Source of the DNA: an uncultured Pseudomonadales bacterium
GTDB lineage: Bacteria; Pseudomonadota; Gammaproteobacteria; Pseudomonadales; Cellvibrionaceae
NCBI GenBank assembly: GCA_947489425.1
Contig: CANLDL010000004.1
Location: 186,001-250,000, forward strand
Length of the DNA stretch: 64,000 nucleotides
Direction of reading: 5' to 3'
A program made the translations under genes and the position numbers. This document shows, piece after piece, positions 1 to 9,429 of the stretch; position 1 is the stretch's first letter, and each line of letters starts with the position of its first letter. The notes beneath the pieces are model-generated. The model was given only the letters and a program-made list of their open reading frames with translations. It did not search any database and had not been told where the DNA came from.

Positions 1-650
1 TGACCGACGGCTTCCTTATTTTGTTAACGGTTATGTTTATTTTGGCCGAGGAAGTTAACTTTAGCGACAAATTACGCCACGCAGTACCTGGTGGCGAAAA
101 AACAGTAAAAGCATTAAATAGTTTTACTACTAGCGTCAACAAATATATGGCAATAAAAATGTTAGTGAGTTTACTGACAGGGTTTATTGTTATGGTTAGT
201 CTGTTTTTTATTGGGGTAGACTACTTTGTGCTATGGGGTTTACTGGCTTTTCTGCTTAACTTTATTCCAACACTGGGTTCAATCATTGCTGCTGTTCCCC
301 CTGTGTTATTGGCTATTGTGCAACTAGGTGTACCAGAGGCACTGATGACCGCTGCGGTATTTTTTGCTGTCAATACTATTATAGGTAATGTGCTAGAACC
401 TCGTTTTATGGGTAAAGGACTGGATCTTTCATCGCTCGTTGTATTTTTATCCTTAGTATTTTGGGGATGGATACTAGGCCCCGTCGGTATGTTGCTATCT
501 GTCCCGCTGACTATGACAGTGAAAATTGCACTTGAGAACTTTGAAGGCACCTACTGGGTGGGCGTAATGTTGGGCTCCGGTGCTGGTATTAATGATGTTA
601 AGTTTGGTGGCGAGGCATTGGATGGGCTACCAAAAATTAGTGAAAAATAG
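1..650 (+). CDS. AI-2E family transporter, C-terminal part (5' end outside window)
   Basis: The reading frame is open from the first bases of the window without a stop, so the gene begins upstream and only the last ~215 residues are here. They hold several membrane segments and the family's conserved end: a loop with NFIPTLGSIIAAVPP, then EPRFMGKGLDLSSLVVFLSL and WGWILGPVGMLLSVPLT. These are the hallmarks of the PerM/YdiK/TqsA (AI-2E exporter) family of inner-membrane proteins. Family members have been linked to autoinducer-2 or small-solute/ion export, and the substrate cannot be read from sequence. The protein ends with a short hydrophilic tail. The next gene starts 159 bases later and does not look functionally related. 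Confidence 0.88.
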   Translation, partial: TDGFLILLTVMFILAEEVNFSDKLRHAVPGGEKTVKALNSFTTSVNKYMAIKMLVSLLTGFIVMVSLFFIGVDYFVLWGLLAFLLNFIPTLGSIIAAVPPVLLAIVQLGVPEALMTAAVFFAVNTIIGNVLEPRFMGKGLDLSSLVVFLSLVFWGWILGPVGMLLSVPLTMTVKIALENFEGTYWVGVMLGSGAGINDVKFGGEALDGLPKISEK

Positions 651-809
651 AGGCTCTAAATTGATAGTAAAAGCTTATAGCTTCTTATAGACGTATTATG
701 ATTTTATAAAACTTGGATGACATTGATATAGATTCTTATGGTGAGCACATAAAAGACTCGCTATATGCGGATTTATAATCACTGAAATAGAGGTTAGGCC
801 TATACTGTT

Positions 810-2540
810 ATGGATAATAAAGATGTAAGTTTTGTATTCTATGGGTTATGTACAAAAGATGCAGACCCTGAGCAAGTAAAAATAAAAATAGCTCATTTGT
901 TTTCTCTATCGTCAAAAAAAGCAAACTCCCTTTTTTCTGGTAAGAGAGTGGTCATCAAAAAGGCAATATCCAGAGCTCAGGCAGAACGCTATCGCAGCAA
1001 ATTTTTATCTTTGGGTGCTATTGGTGAAGTTGAAGATGTTATTGTCGATGGGTCTATTCCAGCGACTGGAAAACCCAAAGACAATGGTTTTTCTAGCGGC
1101 TCTTCGAAAAAGATTGATAGTAAACCTTCCAAAAAGAAAAGTAAGTTAACCGATTATAAGCTGGTAAAAGCGCTGATGTATACGGGCTTTTCCTGTGCGG
1201 TTATTTTAGGGTTGTCGGTTAGTTTTTTAAGTTTCATGTCTCTCAACGGCGCTCTCGATACATACATAACAGAAATAGAAAGGATTTTTTTGGAGGATGA
1301 ATATAAAGAAATACATCTGACACTGTCTGAATTTGAACAGTTTGCTCTACGTAATAAAGAGTACCCGCTTTCTCTATCTGAGTTGAATATAAATGATGTT
1401 CAAGATACCTCATTTAGGTGGGACGAAGAACAGATTTTAACAGTTGAGATTAAGGATGGCCGAAAAAACATGGTGTTAGAGTATAAGCCAAGTCTAGAGG
1501 TTGGCCGAGTATTTTGGGATTGTATACAGAAAAAAAATGATGGATTAACACCTCCACTTGAATGCCAGACAACAGAAGAGTTTATTGAGCACTCTAACCA
1601 TGTGAGCACATCGAATAAGTTAGCAGAGTTATATGTGCCAGAGTATTGGTCACAACTAGACAATCAAGACAGTATGAGTTTGTTCTATACCTCTATAGAT
1701 AAAAAGATAGCGACTTATGTTGTTTCTGAATCAAAAGTTGAGTCGCCTCATCATACCTATGGTTCTTTTGCCAAAGCTGTTCTTGAGTATATGAGCCGTA
1801 CAAATAATGTTGATGAGATTATTGGTCTGCCTACAATATCTGTTATCAATGGCAGAAGTGCTATTCACTATTTAGCCAAGCAGTCAAATAGTAGTGAACG
1901 AACATATCTGATCACGGTTATCGATGGTAAAGATTATTATCATAGAGTTATCACGAACTGGGTGGAGAATAAACCACACAAATATATTCCGTTGGCTTAT
2001 AAAATTGCCTCAACATTTAACGAGCTTTATCAACCTAGCATGGCAGTTTATAAAAGCAGAGTTTATTACAGTAACGGCTTTTTTGAAGGTGATATGGTCG
2101 ATGGGAATCCTGCCGGTATGGGGACATACACTTGGGATAATGGTGACTTTGCTGAGGGGGAATTTAACAGCGAAGGCCCAAGTGGTGATATTAGTTATAA
2201 GTGGGATAGAGAGAACCAGCGAAGTGAGCAAACTTTTCGAGGACAGCTTGATTCCGACTATAGCGGTAGTGGGAAGTTTTTATGGTCCAGTGGAGAGTTT
2301 GAAGGTGCCGTAAAGGATGGGTTTGCTATCGGTAGCGGTTCTATCAAATGGAGTGAAGGAGACTCTTATCAAGGTGGTTTTAAAAATGGTTATCTTGATG
2401 GCTCGGGTGTTTATTACTGGCCAGATGGAGATTCGTATACTGGGCCTTTTAAAGAAGGCGACTTTCATGGAAGAGGCGAATGTAGATTCTCCAATCGTTT
2501 GATCAATTGTGTTTATAAAGATGGTGAGCGAATTGAATAA
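810..2540 (+). CDS. membrane-anchored MORN-repeat protein
   Basis: This 576-residue protein has three parts. Residues 1-80 form a small domain with the pattern AHLFSLSSKKANSLFSGKRVV followed by AERYRSKFLSLGA; similar N-terminal domains precede membrane segments in many gammaproteobacterial proteins of unknown role. A Lys/Ser-rich linker leads to one membrane helix at ~118-143. From ~415 to 565 there are at least four MORN-type repeats (YxxGxFxxGxxxGxGxYxW; for example YYWPDGDSYTGPFKEGDFHG). The middle ~230 residues are unassigned. MORN repeats usually mediate membrane-lipid or protein contacts, and the repeat part would lie outside the cytoplasm if the N-terminus is inside. The end overlaps the start of the next gene, suggesting co-translation. 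Function unknown. Confidence 0.75.
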   Translation: MDNKDVSFVFYGLCTKDADPEQVKIKIAHLFSLSSKKANSLFSGKRVVIKKAISRAQAERYRSKFLSLGAIGEVEDVIVDGSIPATGKPKDNGFSSGSSKKIDSKPSKKKSKLTDYKLVKALMYTGFSCAVILGLSVSFLSFMSLNGALDTYITEIERIFLEDEYKEIHLTLSEFEQFALRNKEYPLSLSELNINDVQDTSFRWDEEQILTVEIKDGRKNMVLEYKPSLEVGRVFWDCIQKKNDGLTPPLECQTTEEFIEHSNHVSTSNKLAELYVPEYWSQLDNQDSMSLFYTSIDKKIATYVVSESKVESPHHTYGSFAKAVLEYMSRTNNVDEIIGLPTISVINGRSAIHYLAKQSNSSERTYLITVIDGKDYYHRVITNWVENKPHKYIPLAYKIASTFNELYQPSMAVYKSRVYYSNGFFEGDMVDGNPAGMGTYTWDNGDFAEGEFNSEGPSGDISYKWDRENQRSEQTFRGQLDSDYSGSGKFLWSSGEFEGAVKDGFAIGSGSIKWSEGDSYQGGFKNGYLDGSGVYYWPDGDSYTGPFKEGDFHGRGECRFSNRLINCVYKDGERIE

Positions 2541-5028
2541 AATTATTAAGTTACTATTATCTTTCGCTCTAGTTTTTAGCACTTATAGCTATGCTAATTC
2601 CGGATCTTTGTTGCAAGCAAATAGTGATAAAACTATTGATGGACACCCTGTATTATTGCTGCCTAAATCAAATCGCTATATTTACTTAACTCAAAATTCT
2701 GAGCAAGGTGTGTTTGATTCGCCATCTGCGCATAGCCAGTATACAGATGATTATCGATATTTCCCCTTTGCTCTCAACTTTGATAGCCAAATAACGCTCA
2801 CGATACGGTCACTCGCTCAAAAGGATAGTGAGGTCACTTTTTTTGAAGGTAAGGCCAAGCAAGGTCTGCATTATTTTTCGCTAAGCTATTCTTTTTTAAA
2901 TAAATTATTAGGTAAAGATACAGCCTTCGAAATCTATTTGAAAGTCGATGTAGATGATAAAAACGATGTTACAGACACTGCTGTATGGCAAGGCTCAATA
3001 GAGAGGTCTTATCGAGGTGAAATGTTAGGTAATGTCATACACCTAGAGACCTTTATCCGCACTGGTGGCATTACATTACGGCGCGAAGATGTGAAGATTA
3101 GTCACTACGGGCCAAACTTGCAATTTATTCGTTCATACAGAAATCATTCCTTAGAAAACCCCTTACGTGCCACAATGGGTCATGGATGGCAGCATAATAA
3201 TGATATTCAAATTTCGATAGTAAAAACGGGTTTGGCTAAAACTGAAAATAATGTCCCTAGATGGGTAACTAAATCTCTTGGGACTGTGCTGCCTATCTCT
3301 CAGTTACCGCTTGAATATCAAAAGCCGACATTAGTTATTGTGACTAATGGTGGTTTTTTTCAGCGAAAAGGTGATGGTTGGGAGGTGCAGCGATCTTTTC
3401 ATGGGCGTATGCATACTGTAGTAGATAACGAAAATCAATTTGTTTTCACTGCCAAAGATGCGAGTAAATATTTTTTTGATGACTTCGATAATAAAATTAA
3501 ACGTCCATCAATATTTAAGAAGGATCTTACTTTTACTCCCAAAACTAACGAAGCCAATATTATTACTGATAAGTCAGATAGTCATTTTCTTAGCCCGATA
3601 TTTGCATTCAGCGGTCCTAGCCCTTTGTTGTTACAAAGAGTAGAGGATAAAAATGGTGTTGCTATGAAATATAACTATGCACCGAGTGTTTTTGGTGATG
3701 TGTTGTCTAGCGTAGAAGACTCGATTGGTAGAGAATTTGAGTTTTCTTATAATGTGGCATATGAAGATATGCAAGTGACTGGTACAGCTTTAAAACCCAT
3801 TAGGTTGACAAAAGTTACCGGCCCAGATGACATTATCTTAAAATTTACTTTTGATGATACACACTTTGAACAGGTTTTATTTGAGAGGGCAGACTTCAAT
3901 GAGGCTTATGGATATACGCAACTAGCAGAAAGCTTTTTAGATATTAATAATAAGTATTTTAGTGCTGATCGATCGATTAATAAGTTAACCGATGGCTTGG
4001 GTAATGTGAAAAGATATTTTTTTGCGAAGCCCGAGAAGGTAGAAACTTTATCAAGATATCTACCTGCTATTCCTATTCACAAAGTAGTGGATAGAATTCG
4101 TTTCCCTGATATGAGCTTGAGTAAGTTTACCTATGGCCCTAATGCTAACGAAAGAGGTATTATTAATTTTAATGGCTATAAAACAAATTATGTAATAAAT
4201 GAATTTGGTAATCCTCAAAAAACCATGTATCAAAACGGCAATATAGAGGAGAGAGTTTGGAGTGTTGATGTTGGTTTAAGCGATGATGTCACGTTAACTA
4301 AGAAAAACAATGCAGGTATTACTCGTTATGAATATGATCCTATGGGGAATGTGACTAAAGAAACCTATCCTAATGGACGAGTCAAAACCACCTTGTGGGA
4401 CTTGAATACATCAGAGCCGCTTGAGATCGTCTATGCAAATGGAGATGTTGAGACGTTTAAGTATTCGCCAAAAGGAAATTTGATTAGCCACGTTGATGGT
4501 GACTATAAAGTGCTATACGAATATGACGATTTTGGTCGAAAGATTTTACAAAAAAACAAAGATGTTACTCGTACTTATACCTATGATAAATATGGTTATA
4601 TTAATGCTTATTTTGATAATGACGTACTTCAGTATACGTATGTTAATGATGTGCGTGGCCTGCTGCTGAGTAAAACATCTAGGGAAGGTATTGTAGAGGA
4701 GTATACTTACGATAGTGTCGATCGTCTCTTGCAGACAAAAAGACAAGGTAAGGTTATTGAAGAAAAAAAATACGACGCCAAAGGTAATGTCATCTTCCAT
4801 CGGGAGGGTGATGGGCCTGAGATTTTTTATACTTATAACGAAAGAGGTGTGGTGAGTAAGATTAAATATAGCAGCGGCGAAACAGATTATTATCGCTATG
4901 ACTCGACGTCTAATTTAACCGAAAGAGTCGACACTTACGGCGATGTGATACTCAAGAAATATCATAAAGATGATACTGAAATTGTAGATGAAAAATATCC
5001 TTCTTGGGATCGAGGACCTATTTTTTAG
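2521..5028 (+). CDS. exported YD-repeat (RHS-like) protein without toxin tip
   Basis: ATG at 2521 is chosen because it gives a clean signal peptide (Lys, hydrophobic core, cut near YSYA-NS); an in-frame GTG at 2509 is possible. The reading frame overlaps the MORN gene by 20 bases. Residues ~165-235 (RREDVKISHYGPNLQFIRSY, then MGHGWQHN) resemble the N-terminal DUF6531-type region of RHS proteins. From ~590 to the end are YD repeats such as TRYEYDPMGNVTKETYPNGR and YEYDDFGRK. The protein stops at GPIF without the RHS core motif (DPxGL/PxxP) or a C-terminal toxin domain, so it is either a truncated RHS or a wall/surface-associated YD-repeat protein. At 835 residues it is shorter than classical RHS (1400 or more). 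No immunity gene follows. Confidence 0.75.
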   Translation: MVSELNKIIKLLLSFALVFSTYSYANSGSLLQANSDKTIDGHPVLLLPKSNRYIYLTQNSEQGVFDSPSAHSQYTDDYRYFPFALNFDSQITLTIRSLAQKDSEVTFFEGKAKQGLHYFSLSYSFLNKLLGKDTAFEIYLKVDVDDKNDVTDTAVWQGSIERSYRGEMLGNVIHLETFIRTGGITLRREDVKISHYGPNLQFIRSYRNHSLENPLRATMGHGWQHNNDIQISIVKTGLAKTENNVPRWVTKSLGTVLPISQLPLEYQKPTLVIVTNGGFFQRKGDGWEVQRSFHGRMHTVVDNENQFVFTAKDASKYFFDDFDNKIKRPSIFKKDLTFTPKTNEANIITDKSDSHFLSPIFAFSGPSPLLLQRVEDKNGVAMKYNYAPSVFGDVLSSVEDSIGREFEFSYNVAYEDMQVTGTALKPIRLTKVTGPDDIILKFTFDDTHFEQVLFERADFNEAYGYTQLAESFLDINNKYFSADRSINKLTDGLGNVKRYFFAKPEKVETLSRYLPAIPIHKVVDRIRFPDMSLSKFTYGPNANERGIINFNGYKTNYVINEFGNPQKTMYQNGNIEERVWSVDVGLSDDVTLTKKNNAGITRYEYDPMGNVTKETYPNGRVKTTLWDLNTSEPLEIVYANGDVETFKYSPKGNLISHVDGDYKVLYEYDDFGRKILQKNKDVTRTYTYDKYGYINAYFDNDVLQYTYVNDVRGLLLSKTSREGIVEEYTYDSVDRLLQTKRQGKVIEEKKYDAKGNVIFHREGDGPEIFYTYNERGVVSKIKYSSGETDYYRYDSTSNLTERVDTYGDVILKKYHKDDTEIVDEKYPSWDRGPIF

Positions 5029-5163
5029 GTGGTTTATTGATCGAAGAGTTTATTGGCCTTTCTATATTTATTAAAGTTTGAGTGGTAGCCTATATTTGTC
5101 AAGAATAAGTATTCATGGGTATGATAGGTGCTATCTCGATAATGATTATTGTAAGTGAGCACT

Positions 5164-5970
5164 ATGGTTAGGACACTTTGGTTTCGCATTATTAGTTTTT
5201 TGCTGTTTTTGATAATAGTTAGTCTGCTAGCAGGCTATATAGCAACTGCCTTTAATTATCCATCGCTATTTAATGCAACCCCCAGTTTTTTCGAATATGC
5301 CGTACCCCTACCGTTTACATGGGCCTTTGTGCATATTTTTTCTATGCTTGTCTATGGTATTCCTTTATTGTTGTTAGCCATGTGGCCAGCCAAATACATT
5401 GGCTATTTTCGCCTTTTTTGTGGTGTTACGTTTGCACTTTATTTATTTGAGTTAGACAATAAAATTCCTTTTGTATTGTTTTTTAAAATCGATGCGGTTA
5501 TGGCATTGTTATTTAGTTTTTTTCTGGCACCGCCAAACCGTAAAAATAACCCAGTATTGGTGCTTATTCTTAAAGTGGCGAGTGGAATAATCGGCTTGGT
5601 TATGGCGTATTTTATTTACGATGCTATTATTCATCGCACGCCTGCAATTAAAAATACGACATATAGTAACGGCGACTTCTTATTACGTTCTATTACAGTA
5701 AATAATGACTTCCGACAAAATATGCGATTTCATGTCGATGTTACACGGACTATGAATAGTGACGATGCCTGCACATCAGCACAACAGCTCGCTAACGGAC
5801 TATTAAATGACTATCCATTTGATAAGAGTTTTGAAAAACGAATAATTGTCAGTTACTACCCAGAGGAAGGTCTTAAAGAGTTTCACTCCGCTGAAATTGG
5901 TGAAATTAGCTTACAAGATGAAGATAAAGACAGTAGTGGGAATTTCTCGTGTTATATAACTTTTAGATAA
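5164..5970 (+). CDS. hypothetical integral membrane protein
   Basis: ATG at 5164 is preferred over GTG 5155 because AAGTGAG stands just before it. The 268-residue product has about five hydrophobic segments in its first ~160 residues (near 5-27, 48-70, 75-95, 100-120 and 133-155), then a soluble ~110-residue tail containing several Asp/Glu and two Cys (DDACTSAQQ and NFSCYITF). The tail is likely periplasmic, where the Cys pair could form a disulphide. I recognise no family. It follows the YD-repeat gene by 135 bases on the same strand and may share its transcript. Confidence 0.6.
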   Translation: MVRTLWFRIISFLLFLIIVSLLAGYIATAFNYPSLFNATPSFFEYAVPLPFTWAFVHIFSMLVYGIPLLLLAMWPAKYIGYFRLFCGVTFALYLFELDNKIPFVLFFKIDAVMALLFSFFLAPPNRKNNPVLVLILKVASGIIGLVMAYFIYDAIIHRTPAIKNTTYSNGDFLLRSITVNNDFRQNMRFHVDVTRTMNSDDACTSAQQLANGLLNDYPFDKSFEKRIIVSYYPEEGLKEFHSAEIGEISLQDEDKDSSGNFSCYITFR

Positions 5971-6097
5971 AAGAGTGAAATAAAAAGAGCACAGCTATTG
6001 CTTTTAAAGTGGGTAAAGTCACTTAATTTTTGATGGACTAGGTGTGAGTTTAGCGAGAATCGCTGAATCTAGTTAAGATGAGCTAGGTTAGATAGTA

Positions 6098-7003
6098 ATG
6101 ATGGATAGCCTCTGGAAGCACATAAAAAATCATATTGAAGAAGTTTCAAATCAACATTTTGCATCCTCAAGTATCGAACCTATCTGCGGTGGTGATAGCC
6201 ACTATGCCTATAAAGTAACAAGTAGCCACTCTGGTGAGGCTCTATTTGTAAAGATTAATAAGCGTTCTGCTTATCCGATGTTTATTGCGGAGGCCCAAAA
6301 CTTAGCCGCTCTTGCAGATACCCATAGCATCCGTACGCCTAAGTTTATTTGCTATGGGGAGGCTGAAGGTTCGAGTTATCTAGTACTGGAATACTTAGCA
6401 CTTTTGCCCGATGGTGATGACTATTTGCTTGGCCAGCAATTGGCAGCCCTCCATCAATCTCCTATCAAGCTGGATAACTCTTTATTTGGTTTTAGACATA
6501 ACAATTATATTGGCCTTACAGAGCAGGTAAACACTTGGGCAAATGATTGGTGTACTTTTTGGATTGAGCAGCGTTTACTGCCACAAATTAATTTGGCGTA
6601 TCAAAATGGTTTTCGTAGCCATCTTGAAGTACTCGAGAAGCCTTTGATTGAGGCTGCTCAAGGGATACTTAGTAAGCACCACCCAGATGCGGTATTAGTA
6701 CACGGTGATTTGTGGGGAGGGAACAAAGGTTTTGTCAATGAGCTTCCCGTCGTCTTTGACTTGGCTTGTTACTACGCTGATCGTGAAGTAGATATTGCTA
6801 TGACGGAATTATTTGGTGGTTTTTCAGCACGTTTTTATCGAGGCTACAATAATAGTTGGCCACTAAAAGAAGGCTATGAGCAACGCAAAGCACTTTACAA
6901 TCTTTACCATATACTCAATCACTTAAATCTATTTGGTGCAGGGTATTTGCAACAAACCATCCAGATGATGCATCAGATTCGAAGTGCTACACCTATTAAT
7001 TAA
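6098..7003 (+). CDS. fructosamine kinase family protein
   Basis: The 301-residue protein matches the fructosamine-3-kinase/YniA family of aminoglycoside-phosphotransferase-fold kinases. It has an N-terminal half with ICGGDSHYAYKV (nucleotide loop) and FVKIN (Lys), then EAEGSSYLVLEYL (hinge), the catalytic VHGDLWGGNKGF, and the metal-binding FDLACYYADREVD followed by AMTELFGGF. In most relatives the last motif reads DPAxYYGxREVDLAM; here it is DLA, a mild change that keeps the metal-binding Asp. The family phosphorylates ketoamine sugars on glycated proteins or small molecules and so promotes deglycation. Two consecutive ATG codons (6098, 6101) could serve as start. It stands alone, with about 480 bases of non-coding sequence after it. 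Confidence 0.88.
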   Translation: MMDSLWKHIKNHIEEVSNQHFASSSIEPICGGDSHYAYKVTSSHSGEALFVKINKRSAYPMFIAEAQNLAALADTHSIRTPKFICYGEAEGSSYLVLEYLALLPDGDDYLLGQQLAALHQSPIKLDNSLFGFRHNNYIGLTEQVNTWANDWCTFWIEQRLLPQINLAYQNGFRSHLEVLEKPLIEAAQGILSKHHPDAVLVHGDLWGGNKGFVNELPVVFDLACYYADREVDIAMTELFGGFSARFYRGYNNSWPLKEGYEQRKALYNLYHILNHLNLFGAGYLQQTIQMMHQIRSATPIN

Positions 7004-7480
7004 TTTATCTCTGAAGTGCTTATCAATCGAAATGTCTCTGACTTTTTAACTGGCTCGGATCAGCGGTTCTGGGTCTGATGGTTGAGTGTTATTTTTGGGT
7101 TTGCTGTGTGTGAATTTTTGATGGTTCAGTCTGTTTTATAGTTTTTAGTAGTTTACTCTCGGCTATAAAGAGTGGCTGGCTATACAAATTACTGATGCTA
7201 TTAATGTGATTATTGCTTCGCGAATTTTATATTCTTTTCTATTGCTTGCCTAATGGCTATCGATAACTGTGTAGTAATAGCCTATATAACTCCGTATCGT
7301 GACAGGTTAATAATATATTTAATTTTTTCCTCGGTAGCTTTTAATTTTCTACTCGAGGAGTGTTTATTTTTAATAATATATGCGGATATACTTTGGGGTA
7401 AGTAGGTGAGATAAAAAAATCAATTGGCTTATTCTAGTGTTGGTAAATCGAGCTGTGAATATTGCATCACAGCTCTTGTC
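7004..7480. other. intergenic stretch with one perfect hairpin
   Basis: This 477-base stretch separates a rightward from a leftward gene. I see no ORF with coding character, no RNA gene and no mobile-element ends. The only clear structure is the inverted repeat at 7450-7475, next to the stop codon of the leftward gene and listed separately. Confidence 0.6.
7450..7475. terminator. hairpin between convergent genes
   Basis: GAGCTGTGA (7450-7458) and TCACAGCTC (7467-7475) form a perfect 9-bp stem with an 8-base loop, 5 bases beyond the stop of the leftward gene at 7481. There is no strong T tract on either strand (TTGTCTTATTT on the plus side), so it may be a weak bidirectional terminator or an mRNA 3'-end stabiliser. 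Confidence 0.55.
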
Positions 7481-8401
7481 TTATTTCCTTCGGACGCCAG
7501 CTAGAACTCTATCCAGAAGGAAGCCGGCATAATCGAGCCTTTGTAAGACGTCTGCTGGTTTCTTGCCTTCAAATTTTGGTGGTAAAGGTGGTGTTTCTGT
7601 AATCCCCATATTAAATTTAATATAGGCAAGTTCTGCCATTAAGGCACCCATGATGTCAAATACATCTGAAGGTGTTACGCGACTTAATGTCATCGTAGGT
7701 ACAATTGATGCGTTGTAGCCCATTTTCTTCTCGATACGAATTAATTTTTGCAAATTCTGTACCCCTTTAGCGGCTACATTTTTAGGTCGGATATTTTCTT
7801 TTTTAGTTGCTTTGGGTAAGTTGTTTAAGTTAATGTTATTTTTCTTAGCAACAAGTTCTATTTCATCAATTATTTGTTCTGCATAATGATACACGTCACT
7901 GGGTAAAAGCACGCCAGAAAGAAAATCCATCATATAAGAAGCCCGCCAAAGGTTCTCATAAACGTTTGAGGGTACTTTTCCATCTACAAATGGTACTTCT
8001 TCTATTGAGGTAGGAATAGCTAAATAGGTTTTAATTTTACGAATTTCGGATAAAATCTCTTGGTTAATGCTATAGACTTCTTTTGGCTGGATAGAAACTG
8101 GGGGAATAGTTCTTAACTTGGCTGCTGTTAATCCAAATTTTGTCTGAGCAGAAGAGACTTTATACATCAGTTCAACAGCTTTTCCGTAAACTTGAATGGG
8201 ACGTTTTAATGTTTGTCTATCCGGGTCAAGGGGGTAATCATCCGCACCAACTGCTTCACGTAATAACTGAATCTCTCTGACAATTTGTTCCGAGACCTGA
8301 TATACATGAGATGGGGTAATTTCATCGGCAGATAAAGTTGACGAGAGTAGTAAAATGTAAGTAAAAACTGCTATGAAAATAGAATTCTTAATAAGGTTCA
8401 T
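7481..8401 (-). CDS. exported protein with eight ~38-residue PxxVY repeats
   Basis: The 306-residue protein begins with a signal peptide (Lys near the start, hydrophobic core 8-20, cut near LSA-DE). The mature part is a tandem repeat. P-x-x-V-(Y/F/A/L) occurs at residues 30, 68, 106, 144, 167, 206, 244 and 282, that is every 38-39 residues with one shorter step of 23. Odd-numbered units follow it with a pattern like IxxEI, even-numbered ones with a helix ending in L or M. The whole is predicted helical. It lies 69 bases after the double-receiver regulator gene and on the same strand, so it is probably the last gene of that signalling operon and could act as a periplasmic partner or output. 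Family not recognised; the function is inference only. Confidence 0.7.
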   Translation of the reverse strand: MNLIKNSIFIAVFTYILLLSSTLSADEITPSHVYQVSEQIVREIQLLREAVGADDYPLDPDRQTLKRPIQVYGKAVELMYKVSSAQTKFGLTAAKLRTIPPVSIQPKEVYSINQEILSEIRKIKTYLAIPTSIEEVPFVDGKVPSNVYENLWRASYMMDFLSGVLLPSDVYHYAEQIIDEIELVAKKNNINLNNLPKATKKENIRPKNVAAKGVQNLQKLIRIEKKMGYNASIVPTMTLSRVTPSDVFDIMGALMAELAYIKFNMGITETPPLPPKFEGKKPADVLQRLDYAGFLLDRVLAGVRRK

Positions 8402-8470
8402 ATAGAAATTCCTTAAGTTTTCTGTTGAAAGGTATAGTTGTTATATTGATTTTTTAAGAGGCGTTTGGGT

Positions 8471-9421
8471 TTATCTTTTTGACGCCGTTGTTTCAAAAAT
8501 AGAAAATAGCTTACGCAGAGAAGATGCGATCGTAAAATTAGCATCGCTACTTTTATAGCGTTTATTGGCAATACTATTTTCCTTTAGTTTGCAGTGTCTT
8601 ATACCGCTATCTAGAATTATATTTCTTAAATCAGATCTTTCGATAGGTTTTGTTAAATATTTAAAAACTTGCCCGTAATTGATTAAATCGATACCTACCT
8701 GTGAGTCAGTCATGTCTGTTAACACACAGATGCTTAAATCGGGCCTGGCTTTATGGGTTAAATTTATGGTGGCGATAAAGTCATTTGCAGCATTATCGTA
8801 GGATATAAGAGCTATGCCAATATTCTTATTGGCATTTAAAGAGTTGATCGCACTCCCGATTGAATTAGCTGAATATATTTTAAAGCCGAGATCTTTACAT
8901 GCTAGTCGGGCTTCATTGCGTGTGGACTGGTCTTTTTCTATTATAACAACAGAGGGCGGCTGTCCACCTTGTTTGTTAATCAGTTGCTGCAGATGCTCTT
9001 TCTTTTTATTGTCGTTGGAATAAAATTCGTCGATATGCTTTATTTCGGATGCTTTAGCTGCATCGCCAATGATTTTTCTTATGTTATCGATATCCCAAGG
9101 TTTGTTAATAAATCGATGTATCTCTCCATCATTTATTGTATCTACGATAGCTTGTTTATCCATATACCCTGTTAGCAGTAGTCGTATAGTTTGAGGTTGT
9201 ATGACTCTTGCTTGTGACAATAACTCACTGCCAGTCATTACTGGCATGCGCTGATCGCTGATGAGTACGTGTATTTTAGTATTTTTTAAAATATCAATCG
9301 CTTCAAGACCACTATTTGCAGTATGTACTGTGTAATCACTACGGAACAGTGCTTTGAGCGTACGTAGGATGCGCTTTTCGTCATCAACAAACAATAATGT
9401 CTTTTTCATCATAGAGGCCAT
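8471..9421 (-). CDS. response regulator with one intact and one degenerate receiver domain
   Basis: Residues ~6-125 form a receiver domain with the acidic pair in FVDDEKR, the phospho-acceptor Asp in LISDQRMPVMTG, and the T and K positions in LLTGY and NKPWD. This resembles RpfG/PatA-like regulators. Residues ~155-275 form a second receiver-like fold (VVIIEKDQS, ALISYDNA, VLTD, LTKPIE), in which the acidic pocket and acceptor are poorly kept. No DNA-binding or HD-GYP output domain follows, so signalling is probably by protein contact. It starts 8 bases after the histidine kinase stop and is translationally linked to it. ATG codons at 9412 and 9409 are alternatives. Confidence 0.8.
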   Translation of the reverse strand: MASMMKKTLLFVDDEKRILRTLKALFRSDYTVHTANSGLEAIDILKNTKIHVLISDQRMPVMTGSELLSQARVIQPQTIRLLLTGYMDKQAIVDTINDGEIHRFINKPWDIDNIRKIIGDAAKASEIKHIDEFYSNDNKKKEHLQQLINKQGGQPPSVVIIEKDQSTRNEARLACKDLGFKIYSANSIGSAINSLNANKNIGIALISYDNAANDFIATINLTHKARPDLSICVLTDMTDSQVGIDLINYGQVFKYLTKPIERSDLRNIILDSGIRHCKLKENSIANKRYKSSDANFTIASSLRKLFSIFETTASKR

Positions 9422-9429
9422 GATAATAC

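Noticed and set aside
1924..2313. Long alternative frame inside the MORN-repeat gene
   Set aside because: It is a shadow frame created by the regular Gly/Asp/Trp-rich repeat coding sequence.
2521..5028. Complete RHS polymorphic toxin
   Set aside because: The RHS core boundary motif, a variable C-terminal toxin and an immunity gene are all absent.
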